From Echinarachnius parma (Eukaryota > Echinodermata > Echinoidea > Clypeasteroida > Echinarachniidae), in contig JBAMJV010010061.1 of NCBI GenBank assembly GCA_037951105.1, forward strand, positions 56,708 through 120,707: 64,000 bases of DNA, in the 5' to 3' direction. Position numbers and translations under genes: made by a program. Position 1 is the first letter of the stretch. Every line of letters starts with the position of its first letter. Positions 35,592 to 47,900 of this stretch are shown one piece after another. The notes below the pieces were generated by a model. That model was not told the DNA's origin, ran no database searches, and worked only from the letters and a program-made list of their open reading frames with translations.

Positions 35592-35592
35592 G
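35044..35592. mobile_element. 549-bp element with 8-bp target duplication and CTTAGGGTATC repeats
   Basis: The termini CCCGGGGG...GTCTGTCCTCAT and ATGAGGACAGAC...CCCCCGGG continue into GGTATCATGCGTGACCAAG and its complement. A perfect GATGATAA duplication flanks it (35036-35043 and 35593-35600). The interior repeats a unit around TTACTTGCTTAGGGTATCAA about six times (35215-35465). Confidence 0.75.
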
Positions 35593-36369
35593 GATGATAA
35601 ACGATTTTGTGTAAGGTATTTTGTTCAATCAGTTGGTTTGTTAATTCTTTTTAACATAGCTGTAATTACCTACGATAAAATGTATTGTAGTATTTTATAT
35701 TTGTATGTGTAATTCGGCATGACATGTCACTGTTAAATTATTAATTACATAAGGCATCTTCACACCTCTCTCCTCTCAACTCTCCCCCACCGTTTTCTTT
35801 TCTCTCTCGAGTTCCCGTATTTCTATTCCAGTATGGACTGTACCTTTCTATCAACATGTCTGCTACATTTTTTTCCTGCTCTAGAACATACGGTAGAGAC
35901 TTAACTCTTATCTTTATCTGTACATGTATTTGTAAATAATGTTTTATATTTGTTTGTATTACTTTTTTTCTTGTTACTGTATCTTTAAGAATATGTAAGA
36001 CTTGTAAAATCTTAGGTATGCCAACGGGATGCCAACACTTCAATCTTCTAGCTTATATTGCCAGACCTCTGTGTGTTTCTATTTCGATGTTAGGACAGTT
36101 TATTTTTTATATACGAAATTGTTTATTGTGACATGCAGGAACATAATAAATATAATAATAACAACAAGGAAAGGGGAAATTCGAGACAAAATTATTAGGA
36201 GGGAGAGGAAAGTGAAAGAGCGTAGCCAATAATAAAAAAATAATTATATTATGCCTACACGCTATTCCCATGAAGAAAAGAAAAAGACATATAGTCCGTT
36301 TAGCCGCTTTAGCCATTAGTCTTTAGCCATCAAAATCAAGATAACTGTTGTTATCCGTACAAAATGATC

Positions 36370-36560
36370 AAAGCCGAGACCAAGTACCTTAACAATTTTC
36401 GAGGTCGAGACGTACCAGGACCGGTTAAAAATTTTCAAGACCGAGACCATATATTGAGAATCTTGTAGAAAATTGTTGAAGCCGAGATTTGGAGAACTTT
36501 CAACGTTTTCGAGGCCGAGACCAGGATTCTATGACATTTTCGAGGCCGAGACCCGGGTTA
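36370..36560 (+). repeat. TTTTCGAGGCCGAGACC short tandem repeats
   Basis: Four to five units of about 45-60 bp share TTTTCGAGGYCGAGACC or AAGACCGAGACC. They are followed by G- and C-run DNA in which GGGGGTTCAAACCCCCC forms a hairpin (36570-36660). Confidence 0.6.
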
Positions 36561-36858
36561 CTTCCAAATTGGGGGGGGGGGGGGTTCAAACCCCCCAAAA
36601 CAGTCAATTTTTTGGTCAAAAGGGGGGGGGGGCGGGGTTTGAACCCCCCAACCCCGCCCCGTGTACGTCTCATCATCTCAATCAGTTGGCCAGACGACAA
36701 TAATTGCAGGTAAGAGGTACTGTATACGTCGACGGCCGAACAAACAAATCAGGCCAATAAACAAAGACGGCCAAACAAACAAATTCACACAATACAAATA
36801 CAAATAGAGTAGACCGATAAATCAGTCCTTCTCCTCGTTTGTTGTTTCACTCACAGTA

Positions 36859-36969
36859 TGACGTCATAACATAAAAGGACCGGACCCCGGCCCGGATCCA
36901 GAATTACGAGGTGGATTTTCTGTCTAGTTTGCAAGTCAGAGGTAGAGGCTCTCAGTCTTAGAAAAGAAG
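36859..36969 (+). promoter_or_regulatory. Candidate promoter and non-coding 5' exon
   Basis: A perfect CRE-type TGACGTCA (36859-36866) is followed by ATAAAAGG (36871-36878). About 90 bp of GC-richer sequence then ends at AGAAG before a strong GTGAGT donor (36970). Spacing fits a TATA-like core promoter with a short untranslated first exon on the plus strand. The nearest downstream plus-strand gene is the zinc-finger locus, so this could be its promoter. Inference from motif order only. Confidence 0.4.
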
Positions 36970-37426
36970 GTGAGTGTTTTCCACTTAATTTCCATTTTCA
37001 CGTTTTAAAAAGCAGGAATTATATTTTGGGGTGGCTTGAAAAAAGGTGTAGTAAATTATCCAAAATATAAATGGGAATAATTAGAAGGCATACAGCACTC
37101 GCTGACGCGATATTGACTTATTCATATTGTCTTATTGAAAATATTAATACTGTGCCCACTGCCTTCATTTCATGTTAGTAATGACTACATCGGAGCAAGA
37201 CTTTCCCACATCTACAAATGTATTGTAGATGGTCCTGGTACTTTCCTGAATGTAATTTTAAATTGCTGTAGACAGTCTATTGTACTTCACTAGTCTGATT
37301 CACTTATTCAGCATCCAGTAATTCAATTTTAATTGTAAATGTAATTGTAATGCAGGACGGGGCTTAACACTCACACTAGCCCATCCCCATTATTTACATG
37401 TGGGTACCTATAGTGGTACCCACATC

Positions 37427-37803
37427 CACATCTACAAAGTATATGGTCCACTTAGGTGGACCATTTACACGCAATATATGGTAATACACGGGAGATTACC
37501 GTACTGCCTATTCATACACTGTACCGTTCATCAGTTGAACGTTGTGTGTTAGGATGCATCGGTAATGAAAACAGACGGGAAATAATCGTTTTTTTTTCTA
37601 CATTTTGCAATCTTCAAAACAACAAAGTTGGTAATAATTATCAAAGTATATGACTTAGGGATCACATAAACAAAAGTTTTTTTCTAGATTAGCTGCTAAA
37701 TTTAGTGAGAAATTGGTCGACAAAAATTGTTTATGTTTTGGATAGTGCAGCAGGCGGAAGAGGTTGATCTCCACACAATGCTACTGTAATGTACCTATGT
37801 GTG
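37427..37803 (+). mobile_element. hAT-type MITE (CACATCTAC family), copy 4
   Basis: CACATCTACAAAGTATATGG to ATGTACCTATGTGTG, flanked by a perfect 8-bp duplication CCCACATC (37419-37426 and 37804-37811). Confidence 0.85.
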
Positions 37804-38944
37804 CCCACATCCACACCTACATCAAAACGTAAGGTAGGGTTTCTCCCCGTTTATTCATTCCACTTATGACATGACATTTGTAATCTATAAGGTGAAATTA
37901 AATCATTGAAAGATGTGTTTTTGATACTTACCCACTTTTCTTGCTATGAATCAGCCAATATTTCACGTTCATTTGCCATGCAATCGCGTCGAGCGCTGAT
38001 CATCGCACATGCTTGCGACGGAAGTACCGTGAAAAGTGTGTTGCTGAAATGACCTTTCGTTAGGTAGTCTTCGTCCAGCCAGGAATTGATACGTTGTAAA
38101 TTACTTACGCACATTATTGTATGCCTGTCAAATCAGAAATAAAGTGTGTGCCACTGAGTGCGCTTGAGATGAAACTACCGTATTTTGCTTGCGAATTGTT
38201 GTTTTTCAAACTTTTAAAGAATATGGATTTAAAAATTGTAACGACTGATTTTTGAATAGAATTAAATAAAATACGATGAAATATATTTATTTTTTATGAA
38301 AAAACGTACACACATTAAATTAAATTATACATTTTTACTTTGCAGTTTTAACAGTCGATGATGAGCCTTGCTTCCGACCAAAACAAGTTTGTATAATTGA
38401 TGACGTATGTACAATATTCGCTAGCTACACAGTGAACGACATTTTCACGTGTGCTTTGATGCTGGATTGACGGGCAGTTCAGGACCAACGAATATTATTG
38501 AAGCCCATTTCAATTTAGCTAGGGGCAACGTGACGCCATCAAATGGAGAATTTTTCATCGGCCATCTAGCAAGATCTACAAAGTTAGGTGAGAAAATACA
38601 AAATAAGAAATCATTCATGAACAATAGTCTTTACAACTAACCCCAAAAAGGGGGGTTAGTGAAGTCACTACTGCTATACAGCAGTGTGACTTTTGGGCAT
38701 ACTTGCAAATACAGTTTCCCATTTGCTAGTGTACATCGTAACGCAGACGTGCACTAGCCTGCTGGCCCGGGCCGGGGCCAGTAAAAATTGCACTTCGTCT
38801 TCGGGCCAGCAAACAAACTTCGCGGACAGTCGATCCTGTCTTGAACTACTCTTCCAACAATTGCATATAAGGCACCAATTCGCTGGCAGCCATCAGGAGA
38901 GCATTTCCCGCCCTCGGCAATTAGATTTAGGCAGAGAGCACACA

Positions 38945-39105
38945 TTAATTGGCATTCTCTTCGCTCACACTCACAGACGTGCCAACGACTTGTCATGCAT
39001 GACTGAAAGAACCGATGCGCTATACAAATTGCATAGAGCATGTGTTCTTTTAGTCATGCATACCAAGTCATGGGCACGTCTGCGAAGAGAATGCCCATTA
39101 ATTTG
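38945..39105. repeat. Foldback repeat
   Basis: ATTAATTGGCATTCTCTTCG and CGAAGAGAATGCCCATTAAT bound a hairpin whose inner arms, ACGTGCCAACGACTTGTCAT and GTCATGGGCACGT, also pair. ORFs across it are by-products. Confidence 0.6.
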
Positions 39106-39790
39106 TTCATTGTTTTTTCTTGTTTGTTTTGTGCTGTATTGTCTTGTTTTGTTTTGTTGTGCCTCTGCATGCGATTATATCCGGACTTTTGGATCCTGCT
39201 GAGTATCAACGTAGAACTAGAAGTACTAGAACTAGAAGAAGTAGAAGCACAAATTTAAGTCATATTTCGGTGGCCTGATCGGGCAAGCAGATTTTCAACT
39301 CCACATTGACAAATTAAAAAAATCTTGTTTTCTTTCATGAATCATGTCATAATCGCTGGTTTGATCAGGAAAGAGTCAGATTTTGAATAGTAAACAGTTT
39401 AGTATTACTATTAGTAATAATATATACTCATGAAAAAAACAAATTGTTCTTTTGGGCCCAAGAAAAGGGGTAACAATTATTTAACTGGCCCGACTGGGCC
39501 ACTGACATTTAAAACTAAAGTGTGGGGTCCTGTGTAATGTCTTTTTTGTTTTTAAATTGAGGATTGAAATACACAGGAGAAGTTGAAATTATTTCTATAC
39601 AATTCAGATAGCGGCATTACTGCAGTTTCGTAACCCCTTTTTAAAAATTTGCATTGAGTTCTGACTCACAAAATTGGTTTGTATGCCTCATCTATCAATA
39701 AGTTCAAATCAGAACTTGAAAATCTGTGGAAGCACCACCCGCAGAAATAGTGCCCATACCAATGTGAATCCAATGCAGTAAAGAGGGGCA

Positions 39791-40561
39791 CATAAGGGCC
39801 ATTCTTGGTCACGTGTGTGACCCAAAATAGGAAAAATTCTGAAATAAGATGCTTATATTTTAGTAAGTATAGGAGGTATGGTGATGTGAACTTCATATAT
39901 GACTTGCATATGTTGAAGTCTTTCATGTGTAACACAAAAGATTTTATTAGGATTACGTTGCCCAAGGACAGAGGTCAAATGGCATCGGTCACGTGTGTGA
40001 CTTCGCACGGGAGCACTTTTGAAGAAAAAAAATTTAACTCAATTTCATTTTGGAAATCCTGTGAAATATTAAAAGCTAAAATGTTCATATTAGTATCAGA
40101 CAACTGATATATATCTGTAAGTAAGAAAATGGTGAAAGATTAAAATTATCTCAAACGGTTGTTTTTTAATGCACGTTATTATGTGGGGATGTCTGGGTCA
40201 CGTGTGTGACATTTTGGGGTGGTCACGTGTGTGACATGTACAATGTGAATGGAAATATGAATTTTACAAATATTAAGTTTAGATAGTAAAATGAAGTTCA
40301 ATTGTCACAAAGTTGGTATCATCATGTACAGGAGAATAAAAGGACTGGGCTAGCTTGATTATTTCCTGAGTTATGATTTTTATTTGAATATTGAAATATG
40401 AAAATTTATGAATTTTTCTAAGAAATTTTATAAATTAAAAAAAATATATATATTTCATGAACCCTTGGACACTGATCTTTCCAATAATGAAATAAAACTA
40501 CTGAAAAAACAAACTTCATTTTTTCCAAAAAAGTTTCACTTTTCAAAGAATGGCCCATAAG
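39791..40561. mobile_element. Element with four GGTCACGTGTGTGAC motifs
   Basis: The ends ATAAGGGCCATTCTTG and AAAGAATGGCCCATAAG form an imperfect terminal inverted repeat. Four exact copies of GGTCACGTGTGTGAC lie at 39807, 39987, 40196 and 40221, the first abutting the left terminus. The remainder is AT-rich with no recognised gene. The architecture matches the larger element at 26826-30026. Confidence 0.6.
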
Positions 40562-40574
40562 CTGAAACTTCAAG

Positions 40575-41200
40575 CCTCAACACCAAAGTAAAGTAAAGTA
40601 AAGTATCACTCACTGCACGTTTTTCTTATCCCTCGATGGTCCGCTACATAGTCTTAGTGCAGCGTCACCAATCCTAGTCCATTATAAGCAATTCTAAAGT
40701 AACATTTGACCCTAAGTTTTCTTTTTAAATCTAGCTTTATAACAATCTCTCCACCTCTAGATGTCCCCTCTTTTGTTCTTTTTTTGTTCATCCTAAAGTG
40801 CACATGTTCCAGCTCGTATCTGTTTTTATTTAATGTAGTATGTAGCTAAATATGTTACAGTTTTAACACATATCTGTCATTTGTCTGCCCAGAAGAAGGA
40901 TCTGCCAGATTTGATAGCTCGGCATGTACTTTGACTCCTTTCATACTACAACTTTTTATCTCGCCTTCTCGGTGTTAAATGTTTATCGTCACTGAAATAC
41001 TTTATATTCTCTTGTTTAATTGTACCATGTATATGTTCAATATTTAATTGTCAACGTAAGGAGCTCCTCATTTTAGAAGTTATGTTATGTTATTTTAATA
41101 AATGTATTGTCTTTGTTTGTAAAATATCTGTAATTCAGCCATTTGGCTGCGATTGATATTATTTTCGATAAAACCTTTTTAATTTCAATTTCAACTACCA
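40575..41200 (+). mobile_element. Probable LINE 3' untranslated end
   Basis: The stretch ends with AATTCAGCCATTTGGCTGCG, AATAAATG and TTTCAATTTCAACT, a pattern typical of CR1/RTE-like 3' ends in animals. No reverse transcriptase ORF remains. Confidence 0.4.
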
Positions 41201-41205
41201 ACACA

Positions 41206-41510
41206 GGTGGAGATGGTTGATGGAGCCAGATGCAGTATTAGTGGGCTTGGGACATCAGAGCCGAGACTTGTTCGGTCAGTGGAACATCGTCAGAACAGAG
41301 ACTGATTTAGTGGGAGAACTTTTGGAACAGAGACCTAAGTATTTGTGTCTACCCACCCCACCCAACTGTAAGCCAGTGATACAGAATAGACTTGAGTGTG
41401 TTTCCTTTACTCCCAGAGCCTTCAAGAGATTTGGAACAATCAGCGACTACGTCACACGAGTACTAAAGTATACAGACTTTAAAAATGGCCAGCCGACAAA
41501 GTTATTCTAG
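41206..41510 (+). CDS. Unidentified ORF overlapping the zinc-finger gene start
   Basis: An open frame with first ATG at 41220 follows a CCAACACAG acceptor-like sequence and runs about 96 codons to 41510, overlapping the start of the HTH ORF (41485) in another frame. The peptide looks coding (ordinary composition, GELLEQRPKYLCLPTPPNC, FTPRAFKRFG) and VLVGLGHQSRDL is faintly like an SGNH-hydrolase strand. I cannot assign it. It may be an upstream ORF in the zinc-finger transcript, the end of another gene, or a remnant. Confidence 0.4.
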
Positions 41511-41992
41511 GGAATTCAAACTAGATGTTGTCAATTTTTACCATAACTTTAGCCTTTGCAAAACAGCGAAAAACTTTGATCTCAACAAAAAAACCGTCCT
41601 TAGGTGGGTGAGGCAAGAGAAAGAGTTAATACTTAGTCGAAACACAAGCAGGAAGGTGAAAGGAGGCAGCAAAGTAATGTGGCCAGAACTTGAAGACAAG
41701 TTGGCAAAAGAAATCGAGGAGCTGCGACAGAAAGAGTCGAGAGTGAAGAAAGGTTGGGTGATGAGTAGGGCAAAGGAGCTTAAAGAAGAGATGGATCCCT
41801 CGCACCCATTGGCATTATCGAGAGGATGGTACGCCAGCTTCATGAGGAGGAACGATCCATCGAAGCCAGGAACGACGTCAACCAATCGATACCCTCCTGA
41901 AAACGAGGCAGAAAAGCTGCAAGACTTGCAAACGTTCACCATGAGGAATGCCTCACGAGGATCCAAAACCAGGCAACAGGACAGACCACTCG
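41485..41992 (+). CDS. Zinc-finger locus exon 1: transposase-type HTH domains
   Basis: The ATG in AAAATGGCC opens 169 codons ending at CTCG before GTAAAT. Residues 5-50 (SYSREFKLDVVNFY through KKTVLRWVRQE) match the Brinker/psq-type HTH. Residues 70-130, with WPELEDKLAKEIEELR and SRGWYASFMRR, match the CENP-B/Tc5-type HTH. Both occur together at the N-terminus of pogo/Tigger transposases; the DDE catalytic domain is absent. Without splicing the frame stops at 42016-42018. Domestication is inferred from the phase-1 donor leading into zinc-finger exons. Confidence 0.75.
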
Positions 41993-44900
41993 GTAAATTA
42001 AAAATGGGACAATACTAGCGAACGTGAACTAGGCTTCTGGCTTAGTAACATTGTTCCAAATCCTCAAAATCCAATTGGAATTCTAGCGGCTCCCTCATAC
42101 CTTGTTTTATTCGTATTAACAATAAAGCATGGGACATGTATCTGTTTTTCAAATTTCCATTTTATTCAAAATATACGATTGAAGTGTTTTGATATGAAAT
42201 TATCTATTGGACCTTTTCAGCCGTGCACAGAATAAGTGCAATGAGTAAGGCCTGTGGTTGCCATGACAATATAGTTAGCATAGACTGGGAAAAATCCCCA
42301 GAAAGTGTCATCCAAAACGAAAATTAAAACAAATAGAAATAATCATGTCTCCCGTCTTCACTTTTGACTTCTTTAAAGACGGGTTTGACTGTAGCTTTTA
42401 TTACTTTGCATAACTTTGATCTGATTTCAAACTGAATTAACGACATTTTACATGTGTGTACACTTTCGTTTCACAGTATGCACTCGAAAACGGTCTGGAT
42501 ATGATGTCACCAACGTGACGGTGAAGATGGAATTTGATGAGAACATAGTCAACGTGGAATCACAGGAGACATTGCAAGAGCCGTCTGGATATGATGTCAC
42601 CAAAGTGAAGAGGGAATTTGATGAGAGCGGAGTCCAGATGGAATTGCTGGAGACATCACAAGAGCAGCAGGGAGACTGGACGAGGGTGGAGATAAAAGTG
42701 GAACAGGATGATCATTGTGGAGGTGAGATCTTGTGCTGTCTTGCGTGGACTAGTCAAAGTAGTGATTTTGAAGACGAAATGGACACCGAAAAGTGTACCA
42801 GAAGTCTGGGATGCTGGTGGAACAGCTGGTCATGCTGGTGGTCATTCAAAGGTTACAAATCTAAGCCGTAATCAACTGAAATGCTGTGCTGAAATACACA
42901 CAGGGATCTCTACACAATGTAGAATAGAGATCAAGAGGATGACGTCATTATAACTAGGGTCACGTTTTCACCATTCTTGGTACAAGTATGTATCTTGAGG
43001 TGACATATAACTGGTTAGATTTTGGGGGCCAAATGTCAAAGGTTGCAGGGCACAATATCTATGCTAAATTAGATTGTAATTGCAAAATCTGAAGAACTGA
43101 ATGTCAGATTTCAATCAAACTTGGTACCTGACAAAGAAAAAAACAGCAACTGGCGCACACTATGAAGCTATGACATAAAAGGATGTATTTATAAACAGGA
43201 TTTTAAACTAATTGACTCTTGAGATATTTCCTTGCTTGATTCTTATATCTTCCCTTTTCAGATAATCGTGATGAGCACGCGGTTAGGGAGAGCAATATCT
43301 GGCTGAATAGGAAGGACACCTGTGCCACCAATAGAGAGATCATCAACAACTATTTAAAAACCTCTTCTATACTTTTTTGAATGGTGTAAGCATTTTATTT
43401 TATTTTTCAACGGCTTTTTCATAATTATTGAATTATTGTGGGGCCCCACAATAATTTGAAAATCGATATTTCCTTGAATTTATACTACTGTAATATCTTC
43501 TTTTTGTCCCTTTTCCCCCTTCAGACGAGGGAGATCAACCCGTTGGTGGAGAAAGCATTTCCTGTCTGAGTAGTGCGCCCTCATTGGCCACCAGAGGGAT
43601 CGAGAGTGAGGTTCCCGAACTGAAGACGGCTCGGATCGTGTTAAAGAAACTTGACATCGGACGAGTGCCTGCTAGATGCGAGGATTGCCACAAGGCACTG
43701 CGAGGTAGCCGCTTCCAGTTGTCCCTGGATGGTGCAGAGCAGAACAATGTCAGGAAGTGTGAGAGATGCAGGGAAGATGACGTAACTGAGCTTCAGGAAG
43801 CAGACGTCACTGAGCTTCAGGAAGCAGACGTCACTGAGCTTCAGGAAGCAGACGTCACTGAGCTTCAGGAAGCAGACGTCACTGAGCTTCAGGAAGCAGA
43901 CGTCACTGAGCTTCAGGAAGCAGACGTCACTGAGCTTCAGGAAGCAGACGTCCTGAGCAATGAGGCTTGTCATCCAACTCGTCCTGGAACAAGTAGGACA
44001 TACCGAGTCAAGTTGGAGGATGCAGGTGAGGAAGGGCATCTAGAGAAGCAAATGTGGGAACAGTCTCATGTCAACCCAGACCAATGTGATGTTTCCACTA
44101 AGGAAATAAACGGACACGTAAGAATGCAAATGGATAAGAGCTCTTTCAGTCAGAATGTCTGTTCAAGGACTATGGAACAAAGTCGTCTGGAAAAACACCC
44201 ATTAGCTTGTCAAATAAGTGAAAGACCTTTTATTTGCAATATATGATGACATAAACGGTACCCTGGGGTACCAGACGAAAATCCGCCATTTTGTTTAATT
44301 ATTTATTTAATTTTTAGGGCTGTACTGTGGGTATAGCGTGCATACAATCGCGCGCTGCACTGCATGCACAATGCAATAGCTGCGGTACGGTTGGACGCAA
44401 GATGGCGCTACACAACGCGGGATACCGGGGTACAACGGTACCCTGGGGTACTGCGTGTGTCATCATATGTGGAAAGGGGTTCAATTGTTCAAGTAAAGTT
44501 GCCATTCACATGAAGACACATACTGGGGAAAAAAATTACTCGTGCAAAATATGTAAAATGGCATTTTCTTGTAAATCTAATCTGAAAAAACACAAGAGTA
44601 CACATACAGATAAACAACTTCACAGTATGAGTGCACATACTGATACAAGACATTTCAAGTGCACAATATGTGCAAAGGCTTTCTCTTGGGAATGCAACAT
44701 ACAACTTTTTTTTCAGGGGCACTTTTGGGCATTTCGGGGGCAAATTCGCCTGCTGCCCCCTTTTTTTTTCTTTTCGCGATATAGTTTCACTATCCGTACT
44801 GATGAATGTAGTTGTTTTTGTATATCCAGAGGGAACCTCCCAAGGCGTTTCAACTGACCTCGGAGGCAGTGTCTCCGTGGACCAAGACCTGGATCACAAC

Positions 44901-47900
44901 CTGCATGGACCAAGACGTAAGCTGCAGAACATGTCAGTCCCTACATCTCAAGCATGCAGAGACATGCAATGTCAAACAAGCATTGAAATATTTTATTCAT
45001 TGGTACTAATTAATTCCATTGCTCTTTTACATCCAGAGGGAACCTCCCAAGGCGTTTCCAATGACCTCGAAGGCAGTGTCTCCGTGGACCAAGGCGTTTC
45101 CAATGACCTCGAAGGCAGTGTCTCCGTGGACCAAGGCGTTTCCAATGACCTCGAAGGCAGTGTCTCCGTGGACCAAGGCGTTTCCAATGACCTCAAAGGC
45201 AGTGTCTCCATGGACCAGGACCAACGCAGTACTAGTCCTGGATCGCATAGTAACATCCCGGATGTGCACAGAGACCAGTGCAGTAGTCCTGGATCGCAAA
45301 GTAACATCACGGATGCGCACAGAGACCAGTGCAGTAGTCCTGTATCGCAAAGTGACATCCCAGATGCGCACAGAGACCAGTGCAGTAGTCCTGGATCGCA
45401 AAGTGACATCCCAGATGGGCACAGAGACCAGTGGCAGTGGGCTGCCTGGATCAAACAAGAGATGGATGCTGATGATCAGACTGAAGGTAATACAATACTA
45501 TTGGTCAGGGCATCTTAGGCCCGCATCTAAGTTCGCGCAGCATTCAAGTTTGCGCAGTAAATTTCGCACATGCATACAGCTCCACACCATTACGTATGCG
45601 TGCATACAATACGTTATAAATGCGTGAACATCAAAGCTTTTATTTTGTGCGTGCTTGAAAATGACAGTGAAGACAGCCACAATGGCCTTTTGAATGCACG
45701 TACAAATGAATTGGAAAACTGATGCGCAAACTTCGATGCCCTTTTTTTTTTTCAATAAAAATGGAAGGGTTTCAAAAACAGGCCAAAATAAATAGGTGAA
45801 ATTGAGGGATCTTAAAACCAAAACATGTTTATTATACTACAGAATATTCTGGATAATCTCGTATTAGTATCATTATACAAATCAGTATATTTCTTGTCAA
45901 AATGATATATTAAATGTTATGTGCGCGAACTTCGATGCCCCCGTCATAGATGACGTAAGCCAATGAATTGTCAATCACATGTCAATCACACTGCCGATTC
46001 TGGACCCTAAATGTGGGCGGGGCGTAAACTGGCTGCTAAGTGAGATTTGGCATCAGAAAATTAGTCTAAAATTACTACTTTGTTTATGTTCATGGAGTTT
46101 TTTTCGGCAGACCTATTTTACAAGTCATCAACTATGGAATAAGTTCCAAAGTACATTGTATTCTTTAGTTCCTTTAAATAAAATATTTCCATATAACTGG
46201 TCTGATTTGGTTGCCCAATCCGGTAACTAATTAAATATTTTTGTTGGAACTGCAGGAGTAGAATGTTATTCCTTACATATAAATGCAGATCGTATCTGGA
46301 AGTAAGTGAGCAGGTATATTTTCTATTTAGGCAAGCAAAATTTAACATTTATAACTTAGAGGCGCCTTAGACTAGTGTCGTACATGTATGTATACCAACG
46401 ACACTACAGGGTGTCTATCTTTTTGTTATTTTTTTTAATTATTTTAGCTTTTTTTTTTACGGGGCACCGGTTTCGAAAAAACAAAACAAAACCGGGATCG
46501 ATGGTGACGGTCGGGAACCGGTGTGACCGACCGAACTGACTCAGCCTTAGTTGTAACAGCTCTTTTTCAATGATAAGAGGCTTTTACTTCTAAGTTGTAT
46601 GTAATTTTATTATACCTTTCGTGTATGGTGGAGCTATAACTATTTAGTTTGTAATGTTACGGTGCAGGTTTTGATTACTAATATACAGTTTGACCAAAAC
46701 TGTACTCTCTGAACCGAAACTCAGCTATCCCTTTAAAGCTGCTTTTAATTGTTTTGCACTAAAAAAAAGCTTCATTATTCAATGCCCTGTCTTTTAATCT
46801 TATCTTTTGCTACAGATGTTCACTGGCAGTGGGACGGATCGGGAGAGTCTTCGGAAAGTGGTGATGCACCAAACAGTAGTAAGGACACTCAGAATATTAC
46901 TGAATTGAAAATGGAGCAAAAATTGCCCCTCACGGTAGATCTGCAAGATAACTTATGCAGTGGCAGTGGAAACCAAGGGAATGGCGCTTGTAGTAGTACT
47001 GGGATGGAACTAAGCTTTTCTTTGGAAAGAGGCGATGCACCAAACAGAAGTAAGGACAACCAGAATATTACTGAATTGAAAATGGCGCAAAAATCGCCCC
47101 TCACAGTAGATCTGCAACATAACTTAAGCAGTGGAAACCAAGGGAATGTCGCTTGTAGTAATACAGGGATGAAACTAAACATCCAGGATGCAATTGAGTG
47201 TGAATCACCAAAGGCACACATGGTGACGCATGAAAGACCTTTTGTGCGCGAGCTGTGCCCGAAGGTGTTCTATTGGAAGCGTGATCTCAAGGCACACATG
47301 GTGACGCATGAAAGACCTTTTGTGCGCGAGCTGTGCCCAGAGGTGTTCCATCGGAAACGTGATCTCAAGAAACATTTGGTGACGCATATCGATAGAAGAC
47401 CTTTTGCATGCGACTTGTGTCCAAAGACGTTCCAACAGAAGGTTGGTCTAAGGCGGCACATGAGTAACTGTCATAATGGGCCCAAAAATCATGCATGTGA
47501 GTTGTGCACCGAGAAATTCAGGTTCAAGAAAGAGCTCAGCGAGCACATAAAACTTGTGCATACGGTAGCGAGACCTTACACCTGCGACTTGTGCACAAAG
47601 ACTTTCTCAAAGGAAAACTATCTTGAGTTGCACATGAATACGCACACTGGCGAAGTATGTGACATATGCTCACAGGCATTCTCGTCAGAGGGTGAGCTAA
47701 AGGTGCATATTATGTCGGCACACTCCGAAGACAGACCTTATGCTTGTGACTTGTGCCCCAAGACATTTAAGAGGAAGAGCAGCTTCGATACGCACAGGAG
47801 GTGGACACACCCTGAATCTCTTGAAGCACAAAGAGATGGTGCTAAGGGTTCGTGGCAAGGTGATGATGGTGATACGCCAATCAGCACCCAAAATGTCCAG

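Noticed and set aside
38693-39202. 169-codon plus-strand ORF
   Set aside because: It spans a foldback repeat and a T-rich hydrophobic tail; composition and repeat origin argue against a gene.
43641-44039. Minus-strand ORF with seven DVCFLKLS repeats
   Set aside because: Antisense of the DVTELQEA repeat, which lies in a frame supported by splice sites on both sides.
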